A stretch of 64,000 nt of DNA from Mucilaginibacter hurinus. Its GTDB lineage: Bacteria > Bacteroidota > Bacteroidia > Sphingobacteriales > Sphingobacteriaceae. The DNA lies in NCBI RefSeq assembly GCF_003324525.1, contig NZ_QGDC01000010.1:91492-155491 (forward strand), in the 5' to 3' direction. The notes beneath the pieces were generated by a model. That model saw only the letters and a list, made by a program, of their open reading frames with translations. It made no database searches and was not told the origin of the DNA. A program made the position numbers and the translations under genes. Position 1 is the stretch's first letter; the number at the start of each line of letters is the position of its first letter. This document shows positions 35,853-44,625 of this stretch, piece after piece.

Positions 35853-37208
35853 TTAGTTAATGAGTTTTCCTGTAGATTTTAATAAAGTGTAATAGGCCAA
35901 ACCTGCATCGGCTTTTGCCAGTTCAAGATTAATCTGCGCCTGGTAAAGCAGGGTTTGCGAATCGGCGCGCTCCACAGCCGAGGCTATATTGCTGCGGTAT
36001 TTTGATTCTAAAATTTTATTGTTTTCCCCGGCTTGTGCAATTGCTGTTTGCAGCAGTTTGATTTTATCAAGAGCGGCTATATAATTTTGATAATTCTGGT
36101 TTACCTCATTCTTTATCATATCGGCAGTTATGCTTTTGCTGATATCGGCTTCTTTACGTTCTATCTTCGCCTCAGCTACTTTGTGTTTGTTACTCCACAA
36201 CGCGCCAAAATTCCACGATGCGGTGAGGCCTATAGATATCGGCGTAATGTAATTGCCTGCTCTGGGTATAGGGTTAGCAGATACGTCAACGTAGTAGGCA
36301 CTTGCCCCGGCTGCAAGGTTGGGCATTGTATTGGCCTTTATAGTCCCAATATTTGCGTCGGCAACCTTAGCTTGCAGATCGGCCTGCATTAACTCCGGCC
36401 TTGTATTCAGCGCCGTATCTATATATGCTGATAACAATGATACCGGCTTGTCAACTTTTTCAACATCATCTATTTTTAGCTGGGTGGCTTCAGGCAGCCC
36501 CAGTAATATGTTCAAATTATAATTAACTATCCGCCGATTGTTTTCCAGTTCAATACCATTCAACTCAACATTGGCTTTTTGCAATTGAAATTGTAACACA
36601 TCATTTTTTGTCACTATCCCCTGATCGAAAAATCGCTGCGACTGTTTTATCTGCTGGTTAAGGCTGGCCACGTTTTGCTCAACAACCTTAATACCCTGTA
36701 AAACTTTGTACAGGTTGTAATATGAGCTGATAATACTGTAAGCAATCCTTGTACGGTCTTTTGATTCGTCCAAACGTGATGCCTGTGTGAGTAATTCGGT
36801 TGATTTGCGGGCATATTTTAATTTATTTCCGGCAAAAATCACCTGGTTTAACGAAAGTATGCCCAAGTACGCATTAGCGCTTTTGGGCAGTGATAGGCTT
36901 TCTTCGCCAAACTGAAGCCGGTTTGCCGGTATTTGCGCACGGTTATAGCCAAAACTGGCGTTGCCTGTAGGTAAGGCCTCATCTTTAGCCTGGTTATACC
37001 GTTCAACAGCCTGCTCAATTTTTGCGCCCGCCAGTTTAAGTTCTTTGCTGTTGGCCAGGCCCAGTTGCAAAGTCTCCTTAAGTGTGATGGCTTTTTCCTG
37101 GGCCCTGGCAGTAGCTGCCGTTAATAGAAACGCCATCAAAACGCCTATTAAAGCGTATAAAAACAGGTACCGGTGAATAGAATGCGGATTGGTTGTACAG
37201 TTAGTCAT
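35853..37208 (-). CDS. TolC-type outer membrane efflux protein
   Basis: 451 residues with an export signal ending near AQEKAITL (about residue 36), followed by two repeats of the outer membrane efflux protein domain. Segments such as ITLKETLQLGLANSKELKLAGAKIEQ and SIGLTASWNFGALWSNKHKVAEAKIERKEAD are typical. It forms the trimeric channel of the pump. Its start overlaps the end of the tetR-like gene by eight bases, so regulator and pump are co-transcribed. Confidence 0.92.
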   Translation of the reverse strand: MTNCTTNPHSIHRYLFLYALIGVLMAFLLTAATARAQEKAITLKETLQLGLANSKELKLAGAKIEQAVERYNQAKDEALPTGNASFGYNRAQIPANRLQFGEESLSLPKSANAYLGILSLNQVIFAGNKLKYARKSTELLTQASRLDESKDRTRIAYSIISSYYNLYKVLQGIKVVEQNVASLNQQIKQSQRFFDQGIVTKNDVLQFQLQKANVELNGIELENNRRIVNYNLNILLGLPEATQLKIDDVEKVDKPVSLLSAYIDTALNTRPELMQADLQAKVADANIGTIKANTMPNLAAGASAYYVDVSANPIPRAGNYITPISIGLTASWNFGALWSNKHKVAEAKIERKEADISKSITADMIKNEVNQNYQNYIAALDKIKLLQTAIAQAGENNKILESKYRSNIASAVERADSQTLLYQAQINLELAKADAGLAYYTLLKSTGKLIN

Positions 37209-37833
37209 TATTTAGTAAGTAGAATTTTAGCAGTTGTTTGATATAAGTTTTAATGCGTGGCTTAAGCTCATCTTCCATAAATTTTGCATCATTAACATTA
37301 TTGCCTAAAAGCTTTGATGCCACTTGTGGTGTATTGGTTATATAGTTTTTGGTGCCAAAGATGGTGGTGATAATCATTTCGATATCTACATCTTTGCGAA
37401 ACTCGCCGGAAGCTACGCCTTCCTGTATTATCTTTTTAAACTCAAGCGCATTAACGATAAGCATGCCGCTAATTTTATCCGTAAGCTCACCGCGGTTACC
37501 CATTATCTCTCGGTTGATGAGCTTGGCGAAACAGTTATTTACCGTTACTTTATTAATAAAACTGTCTATACACTTTTCCAGTTTATCCATCGCCGACATG
37601 CTGCTGTCATTACCGATATCCTGCAACAGGCTGTGAAACATCTCAATTTTACGTTCAATTACGGCTAAAAAAAGCCCGTCCTTTGAACCAAAATAGTAAC
37701 TAAGCATAGCCATGTTAACGCCCGCCTCGCCGGATATAAGGCGTGTTGAAGCTGCATCATATCCCACATCTGAGAATACTTTTTCGGCTACGTCGAGTAT
37801 ATGGTGCTTCTTATCTATTTTATCTTTAGTCAT
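37201..37833 (-). CDS. TetR family regulator of the efflux operon
   Basis: 210 residues from ATG 37833; a TTG seven codons upstream is the alternative start. The N-terminal helix-turn-helix shows DAASTRLISGEAGVNMAMLSYYFGSKDGLF (residues about 28-57), the TetR signature. The C-terminal part is a variable ligand-binding helical domain. As first gene of the tetR-tolC-emrA-emrB-like operon it most likely represses its own operon and is released by a pump substrate. Two AATCAA/TTGATT palindromes upstream are candidate operators. Confidence 0.9.
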   Translation of the reverse strand: MTKDKIDKKHHILDVAEKVFSDVGYDAASTRLISGEAGVNMAMLSYYFGSKDGLFLAVIERKIEMFHSLLQDIGNDSSMSAMDKLEKCIDSFINKVTVNNCFAKLINREIMGNRGELTDKISGMLIVNALEFKKIIQEGVASGEFRKDVDIEMIITTIFGTKNYITNTPQVASKLLGNNVNDAKFMEDELKPRIKTYIKQLLKFYLLNND

Positions 37834-37857
37834 CGCTTTTCCTTTATCATGCAAAAC

Positions 37858-37875
37858 TAATCAAACGATTGATTA
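37858..37875. promoter_or_regulatory. Candidate TetR operator 1
   Basis: TAATCAA-ACGA-TTGATTA, perfect 7-base arms with a 4-base spacer, 24 bases upstream of the chosen tetR ATG. Confidence 0.6.
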
Positions 37876-37933
37876 ATAAATGTAAGCAAATTGTCAAGTT
37901 GAATTAACTAGCTGATTATCAATAATAAAAAAA

Positions 37934-37949
37934 TTAATCAATTGATTAA
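37934..37949. promoter_or_regulatory. Candidate TetR operator 2
   Basis: A perfect 16-base palindrome TTAATCAATTGATTAA with the same half-site as operator 1 but no spacer. It lies between the divergent efflux operon and the LmbE-like gene and may affect both. Confidence 0.55.
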
Positions 37950-38041
37950 CCTTGCGAAATTAATAGGTGGTGGCTCTGTAAAAATTGTGTGCGGAAGCGT
38001 AATGTCTCCTGTAGCCGGTTTCTTTGTATATTTTTGCCGAT

Positions 38042-40486
38042 ATGAAATTGTTAAAACTAGCGCTGCTGCTTTTGCTGGCAGCCCCATATACATATTCACA
38101 AACAGCGCCGCCGGCCGGGTTAGCAGATATTCAGCATCACCTGCGTGACCTAAATGTACTGGGCAGTGTGCTGTATGTAGCGGCACATCCAGATGATGAG
38201 AACACACGCTTACTGGCTTACATGGCTAAAGAGAAACATTACCGTACCGGATACCTGTCATTAACCCGGGGCGACGGGGGGCAAAACCTGGTGGGCAATG
38301 AACAGGGTGAACTGTTGGGGCTAATACGCACACAGGAACTACTTGCCGCACGCCGGGTTGATGGCGCGGAACAGTTTTTTACCCGCGCAAACGATTTCGG
38401 ATTTTCAAAAACGCCTGAAGAAACGTTAAAGATATGGGATAAGGAAAAGGTATTGGGAGATGTTGTTTGGGTGATACGAAAATTCAGGCCCGATGTAGTT
38501 ATATGCCGGTTCCCTACTACAGGACAGGGTGGCCATGGGCATCATACTGCCTCGGCCATACTGGCCCAGGAAGCTTTTGCTGCGGCAGCTGATCCAAAAC
38601 GCTACCCTGAGCAGCTGAGAAAAGTGCAGGTATGGCAGGCTAAACGGTTATTATGGAACACTTACAGTTTTGGTAATATAAATACCACAGCAGCCGATCA
38701 ATTTAAGATAGATGTGGGAGCGTATAGCCCGCTAACAGGTAAGAGCATTGGTGAAATAGCCGCCGAAAGCCGCTCAAACCATAAATCGCAAGGCTTTGGC
38801 TCGGCAAGCCAGCGTGGCCAGGTGTTTGAATTTTTTAAGACCATACTTGGCGATGCCCCAAAGAGCGATCTGTTTGATGATATTGATGCTACCTGGAACC
38901 GTGTTAATGCCACCGGGATATCGTTGGATATCAATGTAATTAAAAAGGCTTTTGAAAATGAACATCCTGAAAAATCTGTTCCGGCATTATTGAAACTGCT
39001 TGACAAAGTTGAAGCTATAAAAGACATTTATTGGCGCGAGCAAAAAGCGCAGCAGTTACGGGACCTTATAGCTGCTTGCGCAGGATTGTGGTTTGAGAGT
39101 TATGCAAACCAGGCTACTTATGCAACCGGGGAAAAAATGACGATAACCTCGCAGGTTATAAGCCAGATGGATAGCGGTGTGCAACTCGCCGGCATAGGCA
39201 CAGGTGAAAATATAGCAAGCATTAATGCGCCTTTGCCTAAAAACCAAATGCAGGTATTTACCAGTACAGCACGTGCCACCGAACTTACGCAGCCTTACTG
39301 GCTGGCACAACAGCATGGTGTAGGTATATACAACTTTGCTGATACCCTTGCAGGCTATCCTGAAAACCCTGATTTACCAAAAGTCACCTTTAATTTTATT
39401 ATTGGCGGCCGCAGTATGCAGTTCCGGCGCACGGTGTTGTATAAATATACCGAGCCGGTACGGGGTGAAGTGTATCAGCCCATTGAAATAACACCACCAG
39501 TTACTGCCAATATTGAACATGACGTTTATCTGTACAGTACGCATCAACCGCAAGCTATTAACGTTAAGCTCAAAAGCTTTATCAATGGCAGCGGCAACAT
39601 CCGTTTTAAGCCTGTGCCCGGCTGGAAAATAACGCCTGAAAAAATAGATTTCAGCAATAAAAAAATAAACGATGAATGGACCGTAGGTTTTACTGTTACA
39701 CCCGGGAGCACGGCACCTGGCACTGCGATGCTGCAAGCCGCTGTTGAGGTGAATGGTAAAACTTTCTCACTCGGCCTGCACCGCATCAGGTACGAGCATA
39801 TCCCTAATATTACCTTGTATCCGCCGGCTCAAACCAAAATTATTAACCTGGAAATTAAGACGAGCGGTAAAAATATAGGTTACATAGCAGGTGCCGGCGA
39901 TAAGGTGCCGGAAGCCTTAAGACAATTAGGATATACTGTACACTTACTTAATGAAAACGAGGTAATGCATGGCAACCTTGCTGCCTATGATGCCATTATT
40001 ACAGGTGTACGCGCATACAATGTAAATGATCGGTTGGCTTTTGAGCAACCAGCTTTATTGGAGTATGTGAAAAACGGCGGCAACCTGGTGGTACAATATA
40101 ACACTGCCGGGCGATTAGTAAGCACTAATATCGGCCCTTATCCTTTTGATGTTGTAAACCAGCGTGTTACCGAAGAGGCTGCCAGGGTAACCATTACCGA
40201 TCCTGCTCATCCCGTGTTTAACTTCCCCAATAAAATAACCGATGCAGATTTTGATAACTGGGTACAGGAACGCGGCCTTTATTTTGTTGACAACATAGAC
40301 CCAAAATATGCTACCCCATTGTTAATGAATGACACCAACCAAGCACCTGCGAAAGGTTCGTTGCTGGTTGCTGGTTATGGCAAGGGGCGGTTTGTGTATA
40401 CCTCGCTGGCATTTTTCAGGCAATTGCCCGCCGGGGTGCCGGGCGCGTACAGATTGTTTGTAAATTTACTGAGCGAGCCAAAATAA
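38042..40486 (+). CDS. PIG-L/LmbE family deacetylase, exported
   Basis: 814 residues from ATG 38042, chosen because it begins with a signal peptide (MKLLKLALLLLLAAPYTYSQ). The PIG-L zinc deacetylase domain is at about 35-300: AAHPDDENTRL near residue 46 (zinc ligands and catalytic Asp) and GGHGHHTASA near 165. The family removes N-acetyl groups from sugars such as GlcNAc conjugates. The 500-residue remainder is beta-rich, followed by a Rossmann-like C-terminal part (HGNLAAYDAIITGVRAYN). It is monocistronic and acts outside the cytoplasm. Confidence 0.85.
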   Translation: MKLLKLALLLLLAAPYTYSQTAPPAGLADIQHHLRDLNVLGSVLYVAAHPDDENTRLLAYMAKEKHYRTGYLSLTRGDGGQNLVGNEQGELLGLIRTQELLAARRVDGAEQFFTRANDFGFSKTPEETLKIWDKEKVLGDVVWVIRKFRPDVVICRFPTTGQGGHGHHTASAILAQEAFAAAADPKRYPEQLRKVQVWQAKRLLWNTYSFGNINTTAADQFKIDVGAYSPLTGKSIGEIAAESRSNHKSQGFGSASQRGQVFEFFKTILGDAPKSDLFDDIDATWNRVNATGISLDINVIKKAFENEHPEKSVPALLKLLDKVEAIKDIYWREQKAQQLRDLIAACAGLWFESYANQATYATGEKMTITSQVISQMDSGVQLAGIGTGENIASINAPLPKNQMQVFTSTARATELTQPYWLAQQHGVGIYNFADTLAGYPENPDLPKVTFNFIIGGRSMQFRRTVLYKYTEPVRGEVYQPIEITPPVTANIEHDVYLYSTHQPQAINVKLKSFINGSGNIRFKPVPGWKITPEKIDFSNKKINDEWTVGFTVTPGSTAPGTAMLQAAVEVNGKTFSLGLHRIRYEHIPNITLYPPAQTKIINLEIKTSGKNIGYIAGAGDKVPEALRQLGYTVHLLNENEVMHGNLAAYDAIITGVRAYNVNDRLAFEQPALLEYVKNGGNLVVQYNTAGRLVSTNIGPYPFDVVNQRVTEEAARVTITDPAHPVFNFPNKITDADFDNWVQERGLYFVDNIDPKYATPLLMNDTNQAPAKGSLLVAGYGKGRFVYTSLAFFRQLPAGVPGAYRLFVNLLSEPK

Positions 40487-40598
40487 CTTCTCCATAAGTT
40501 ATCCTAAGGGAAGTCTTCAAAGAGGTATGTTACCATTTCAGAAGTATATAGGGTGAAAATTTTACCAATAAACATTAGGCACCTATGCCATTAACCAT

Positions 40599-40606
40599 TA
40601 AATTTG
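40599..40606 (+). promoter_or_regulatory. Candidate -7 element for the symporter operon
   Basis: TAAATTTG matches TAnnTTTG and lies 20 bases before the first start codon. No clear -33 box. Confidence 0.4.
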
Positions 40607-40625
40607 CACGATAAACAATAAACAT

Positions 40626-40823
40626 ATGTCACACCATCACCATCCGCATAAAGAAGAAGAAAAGAGCTACGCAGCGTTTTATCTTGTAGCATTGGTTGCC
40701 GGCATTTTTGTGGGCGCTATTATAGACAGGGGTTTAATATACGTACCTGTTGGTGGTGTTTTAGGTTTACTAACCGCTGCATTTTTTGTAAATGTATTGG
40801 TTAAAGGCCGTGAAAACGTCTGA
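40626..40823 (+). CDS. Small His-rich two-helix membrane protein
   Basis: 65 residues. The N-terminus is HHHHPHKEEEK, then helices at about 17-36 and 39-58. AtpZ/AtpI-like or unknown-family membrane peptides have this layout; no firm assignment is possible. It is the first of three overlapping genes ending in a sodium symporter. A -7 promoter element lies 20 bases upstream. The His cluster could bind metal, but that is speculation. Confidence 0.65.
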   Translation: MSHHHHPHKEEEKSYAAFYLVALVAGIFVGAIIDRGLIYVPVGGVLGLLTAAFFVNVLVKGRENV

Positions 40824-40938
40824 GAGAAGCGAGCTCCCCTCATTTATACGTAACTGGAACCAGTTTTACACCCTTGTGGTTGTTTGGCTGGTTTTTCTTA
40901 TTTCTGTATTTTGGCTCATTACTAAATATTTTGAATGA
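40810..40938 (+). CDS. 42-residue single-helix membrane protein, possible symporter subunit
   Basis: A short frame from GTG 40810 to TGA 40936-40938. It starts inside the end of the preceding gene (14-base overlap) and its stop overlaps the symporter ATG (ATGA). The first 22 residues are polar; the rest is one hydrophobic helix (TLVVVWLVFLISVFWLITKYF). Tight overlap on both sides is strong evidence that it is translated. It resembles in position the small subunits (YhdT, DUF4212 type) that accompany some sodium/solute symporters, but is shorter and not recognisably homologous. Confidence 0.65.
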   Translation: MKTSERSELPSFIRNWNQFYTLVVVWLVFLISVFWLITKYFE

Positions 40939-42647
40939 GTCTTACCGACTGGATAGTTCTTGCCGTTACCCTGCTTGCAATTGTTATTTATGGCATCTGG
41001 AAAAGCGGCAACAATAAAAATATCGACCAGTTTTTGGTAGGCAACCGCTCTTTGCCGTGGTACCATGTGGGGCTGTCGGTTATGGCTACACAGGCCAGCG
41101 CTATAACATTTTTATCGGCTCCGGGACAGGCATATAGCGACGGAATGCGCTTTGTGCAATTTTATTTTGGCCTGCCGCTGGCCATGATTGTGCTGTGCAT
41201 TACCTTCGTACCTATTTTTCATAAACTCAAGGTATACACCGCTTACGAGTTTTTAGAGCAACGCTTTGATCTTAAAACCCGTGTGCTCACATCATTTTTA
41301 TTCCTGGTGCAACGGGGCCTGTCAACCGGTATTACTATTTATGCGCCATCTATTATCCTGTCAACCATCCTGCACATAGATACCACTTACACTACCCTCT
41401 TTATCGGCGGGCTGGTAATATTTTATACTGTGTATGGTGGCACAAAGGCAGTATCGTACACGCAGTTGCTGCAAATGAGTATCATATTTTCGGGGATGTT
41501 TTTTGCAGGCTTTGTGGTAGTAACCTTGCTGCCGGGTAAAGTGGGCTTTGTTGACGCCCTGAAACTGGGTGGCGCGCTGGGTAAAATGAATGTGGTGGAC
41601 TGGAAATTCGATTCCGACAACAGCTATAATATCTGGAGCGGTATTATCGGGGGCTTTTTTCTGCAGCTATCTTATTTCGGTACCGACCAAAGCCAGGTGG
41701 GCCGTTATTTAACAGGCAGCTCAGTAGCGCAAAGCCGTATGGGCCTTATTATGAACGGGCTTATAAAAATACCCATGCAGTTTTTAATACTGCTTATTGG
41801 CGTGCTGGTATTCGCTTTTTACCAGTTTAATCGTCCGCCGGTATTTTTTAACAATTACGAAGTAGAGCAGGTGAAAAATAGCAAGTATTCTGCGGAATAC
41901 ACTGCTATTGAACAGCAGCATACGTTGGCGTTTGAGCAGCGAAAAATAGCTGCGCAAAACCTGATCGCTGCTTCTGATGCTGATGACAACGCCAAAATAA
42001 CCAGTGCACGCAGCGCTTTAAAGATAGCCGACCGGCAAATGCACAGCATACGTGAAAAGGCCATAGGCGTAATGAACAAAAACAGTAGCGTAGCTGATAA
42101 TAATGACACCAATTACATTTTCCTGACCTTCGTTACGCAATACCTGCCTAAGGGGCTTATAGGTTTACTTATTGCCATAGTTTTTATGGCATCAATGGGT
42201 TCTACAGCCAGCGCACTTAATTCCCTAGCTTCTACCACCGTAGTTGATATTTATAAACGGGTCATCAATCCCAACGGAAGTGAAAAAGGCTACCTCAACG
42301 CATCGCGCCTAGCCACCGTTTTTTGGGGCCTGGCCAGTATTGGTATGGCGCTTTATGCCAGCAAACTGGGCAATTTGCTTGAGGCGGTAAACCAACTAGG
42401 CTCATATATCTATGGGACAATTTTAGGCGTGTTCATTGTGGCTTTTTATATAAAAGCGATCAAGGGACGGGCGGTTTTTACAGCCGCGATAGTTACGGAA
42501 ATTATTGTTTGCGTAATGGGTTATTATAAAGTTGTAGCTTATTTATGGCTAAACGCCATAGGTTGTTTGCTGGTGATATTGCTTGCTTTTTTAATCGCTT
42601 ATATAACGCCATTACTCCTGCAAGAAAAAAAGCAAGCTATTGAATAA
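40935..42647 (+). CDS. Sodium:solute symporter (SSS family)
   Basis: A 570-residue inner-membrane transporter with about 13 helices. SSS features include FLVGNRSLPWYHVGLSVMATQASAITFLSAPGQAY near residue 35 and ASMGSTASALNSLASTTVVDIYKRV near 420 (the sodium-site helix). A charged loop of about 75 residues (about 315-390, EQQHTLAFEQRKIAAQN) is inserted between helices. The substrate is a sugar or organic acid, not predictable. Two tiny membrane proteins are translationally coupled upstream. It ends at a terminator. Confidence 0.88.
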   Translation: MSLTDWIVLAVTLLAIVIYGIWKSGNNKNIDQFLVGNRSLPWYHVGLSVMATQASAITFLSAPGQAYSDGMRFVQFYFGLPLAMIVLCITFVPIFHKLKVYTAYEFLEQRFDLKTRVLTSFLFLVQRGLSTGITIYAPSIILSTILHIDTTYTTLFIGGLVIFYTVYGGTKAVSYTQLLQMSIIFSGMFFAGFVVVTLLPGKVGFVDALKLGGALGKMNVVDWKFDSDNSYNIWSGIIGGFFLQLSYFGTDQSQVGRYLTGSSVAQSRMGLIMNGLIKIPMQFLILLIGVLVFAFYQFNRPPVFFNNYEVEQVKNSKYSAEYTAIEQQHTLAFEQRKIAAQNLIAASDADDNAKITSARSALKIADRQMHSIREKAIGVMNKNSSVADNNDTNYIFLTFVTQYLPKGLIGLLIAIVFMASMGSTASALNSLASTTVVDIYKRVINPNGSEKGYLNASRLATVFWGLASIGMALYASKLGNLLEAVNQLGSYIYGTILGVFIVAFYIKAIKGRAVFTAAIVTEIIVCVMGYYKVVAYLWLNAIGCLLVILLAFLIAYITPLLLQEKKQAIE

Positions 42648-42695
42648 GCTTTAAAAAATTCATGTTATCAAACGCAATTACGCGGAGATTAAAAA

Positions 42696-42735
42696 AAAAG
42701 CATTGACCACTTTTTTTCTGAGAGTCAATGCTTTT
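42696..42735. terminator. Terminator between convergent symporter genes
   Basis: 12-bp stem AAAAGCATTGAC / GTCAATGCTTTT with a 16-base loop, flanked by A- and T-runs, usable from both sides. Confidence 0.75.
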
Positions 42736-42760
42736 AAAGATTTCAAGTAGATTGGTTCGC

Positions 42761-44437
42761 CTACCAGAATACCGCGTAAAGCGCAACCAGTATTGCGCAT
42801 ATCAACACAGCCCCTGCGGTAAACGCGCGCGAGGTTTTAAACATTGACGACTCTATCTCCAGGCCGTTTGTTTTTATTCCTCTTGACTCATCTACTTTGG
42901 ATATAATATACATACCTATAACGCAGAAAGCAAAAACGAATCCCATACGATCAATAAAAGGTATTTCGTAAACGCCGTTGCCCGTATTTTTTGAAAAACC
43001 CATAGGCGCCAGCCACGAAAGATCCATCCAAAAAGGCAGGAATTTAAGTAATACCGAGAAACCAAACCCGCCGACAGTGGAGAAAAGCGCCGCATTCGAT
43101 GAAGCCTTTTTCCAGAAAAACCCAAGGATGAACATGGCGAATATACCCGGCGATACGAAGCCGGTGTACTCCTGTATGTATTGAAAGCCTGACTTACCTT
43201 CACCCATCAGAGGATCGCCTAAGGCCAGCGAAAGCACTACACCCAGGAACATTGATACTACAACCGACCATTTACCTAACGTAACCAACTGTTTGTCAGT
43301 AGCGTCGGGCTTGATAGCTTTTTTGTAAATGTCTAGTGTAAAAATGGTGGCGATACTATTAGCCTTACCCGCCAACGACGCTACTATAGCCGCTGTTAAC
43401 GCGGCAAACGAAAGCCCCTTTAACCCAGATGGCAGAAGGTTCAGTAATGATGGGTAAGCTTTATTCGGATCTACTACCCCACTGGCTGTAAGCATTTCCT
43501 GCTGGAACTCTCCCTTTTGATAAAGGTAATAAGCAGCAATACCCGGCAACACAACAATAACAGGCATAAGCAGCTTTAAAAAAGCTGCGAATAATATACC
43601 AGCACGTGCTGTGTTGAGGTTTGCACCTAATGCACGCTGTGTTATGTATTGATTACAGCCCCAATAGTTTAAGTTGGTTATCCACATACCACCTATTAGA
43701 ACCGAAAGCCCCGGAAGATCCATATAATGCGGACTGTCCTTTTTAAATATCATGTGGAAATGATCATTTGCCTCGGTATGCAACACGTTGAAGCTCGCCC
43801 ACATGCCGTCTGCACCTGATTTTTCGCTTATCATATCAAGCGCCAGATATGTAGCAACCAGGCCACCTAATACCAGCACAAATACCTGTATAACATCTGT
43901 GTAGCCGATCACTTTCATTCCGCCCAGCGTTATAACAATGGCAAAAAGAGCCAATAAAGTGATACACAGTTCCACAGATAGCCCGGATATACCGCTTATT
44001 GCCAGCGCACCCAGGAAAAGTATCGACATCAGGTTAACCACAATGTACAGCATCAGCCAGAAAATAGCCATAATCATGGCTACCGTACCATTATACCGCT
44101 GATGCAGGAATTGCGGCATGGTGAATATTTTGTTGCGAAGATATACCGGGATAAAGAATACGGCCACCACAAGCAGTGTAGCTGCTGCCATCCACTCATA
44201 TGTGGCAATGGCCAGGCCCATAGTATATCCCGAGCCACTCATTCCGATAAATTGCTCGGCAGATATATTGGATGCGATGAGTGACGCGCCAATTGCCCAC
44301 CATGTTAATGACCCCTCGGCCAAAAAATAATCTTTTGAGGTGGCATCTGCGTTGTGTTTGCGCTTGTACACCCAGTAACCGTATGCTGATACTATGATAA
44401 AGTATACAAAGAATACGATGTAATCAGTTGTTCTCAT
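42761..44437 (-). CDS. Sodium/sugar symporter (SGLT-like)
   Basis: 558 residues of the SSS family, closest in motif to vSGLT-type sugar symporters. LAEGSLTWWAIGASLIASNISAEQFIGMSGSGY near residue 40 and LAGKANSIATIFTLDIYKKA near 355 are the key family segments, and NYWGCNQYITQRALGA near 255 is a conserved SGLT stretch. It probably imports a hexose. It is monocistronic; a perfect inverted repeat TTGTCA-GTT-TGACAA lies 17 bases before its ATG. Confidence 0.88.
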   Translation of the reverse strand: MRTTDYIVFFVYFIIVSAYGYWVYKRKHNADATSKDYFLAEGSLTWWAIGASLIASNISAEQFIGMSGSGYTMGLAIATYEWMAAATLLVVAVFFIPVYLRNKIFTMPQFLHQRYNGTVAMIMAIFWLMLYIVVNLMSILFLGALAISGISGLSVELCITLLALFAIVITLGGMKVIGYTDVIQVFVLVLGGLVATYLALDMISEKSGADGMWASFNVLHTEANDHFHMIFKKDSPHYMDLPGLSVLIGGMWITNLNYWGCNQYITQRALGANLNTARAGILFAAFLKLLMPVIVVLPGIAAYYLYQKGEFQQEMLTASGVVDPNKAYPSLLNLLPSGLKGLSFAALTAAIVASLAGKANSIATIFTLDIYKKAIKPDATDKQLVTLGKWSVVVSMFLGVVLSLALGDPLMGEGKSGFQYIQEYTGFVSPGIFAMFILGFFWKKASSNAALFSTVGGFGFSVLLKFLPFWMDLSWLAPMGFSKNTGNGVYEIPFIDRMGFVFAFCVIGMYIISKVDESRGIKTNGLEIESSMFKTSRAFTAGAVLICAILVALYAVFW

Positions 44438-44453
44438 TATTAATTAGGTTAAT

Positions 44454-44468
44454 TTGTCAGTTTGACAA
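44454..44468. promoter_or_regulatory. Inverted repeat upstream of the SGLT-like gene
   Basis: TTGTCA-GTT-TGACAA, perfect arms, 17 bases before the start codon. A second repeat TTATCA-N7-TGATAA lies near 44490-44508. Possible operators; the regulator is unknown. Confidence 0.4.
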
Positions 44469-44579
44469 TTATAGTTTTTATAATTTGGTTTATCAATAGT
44501 ACTGATAATTCCCGCAATTTAAAATTTTGCAGGCAATTACAAAGTGTATTATTTACACCTATCAAAATTGGCAACAAAA

Positions 44580-44606
44580 AAAGGCGGCATAGGGTATGCC
44601 GCCTTT
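44580..44606 (-). terminator. Terminator of the aldehyde dehydrogenase gene
   Basis: 11-bp stem AAAGGCGGCAT / ATGCCGCCTTT with loop AGGGT; the plus-strand A-run before it gives a T-run on the minus strand. Confidence 0.8.
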
Positions 44607-44625
44607 AATGTCAACTAGTTATTTA

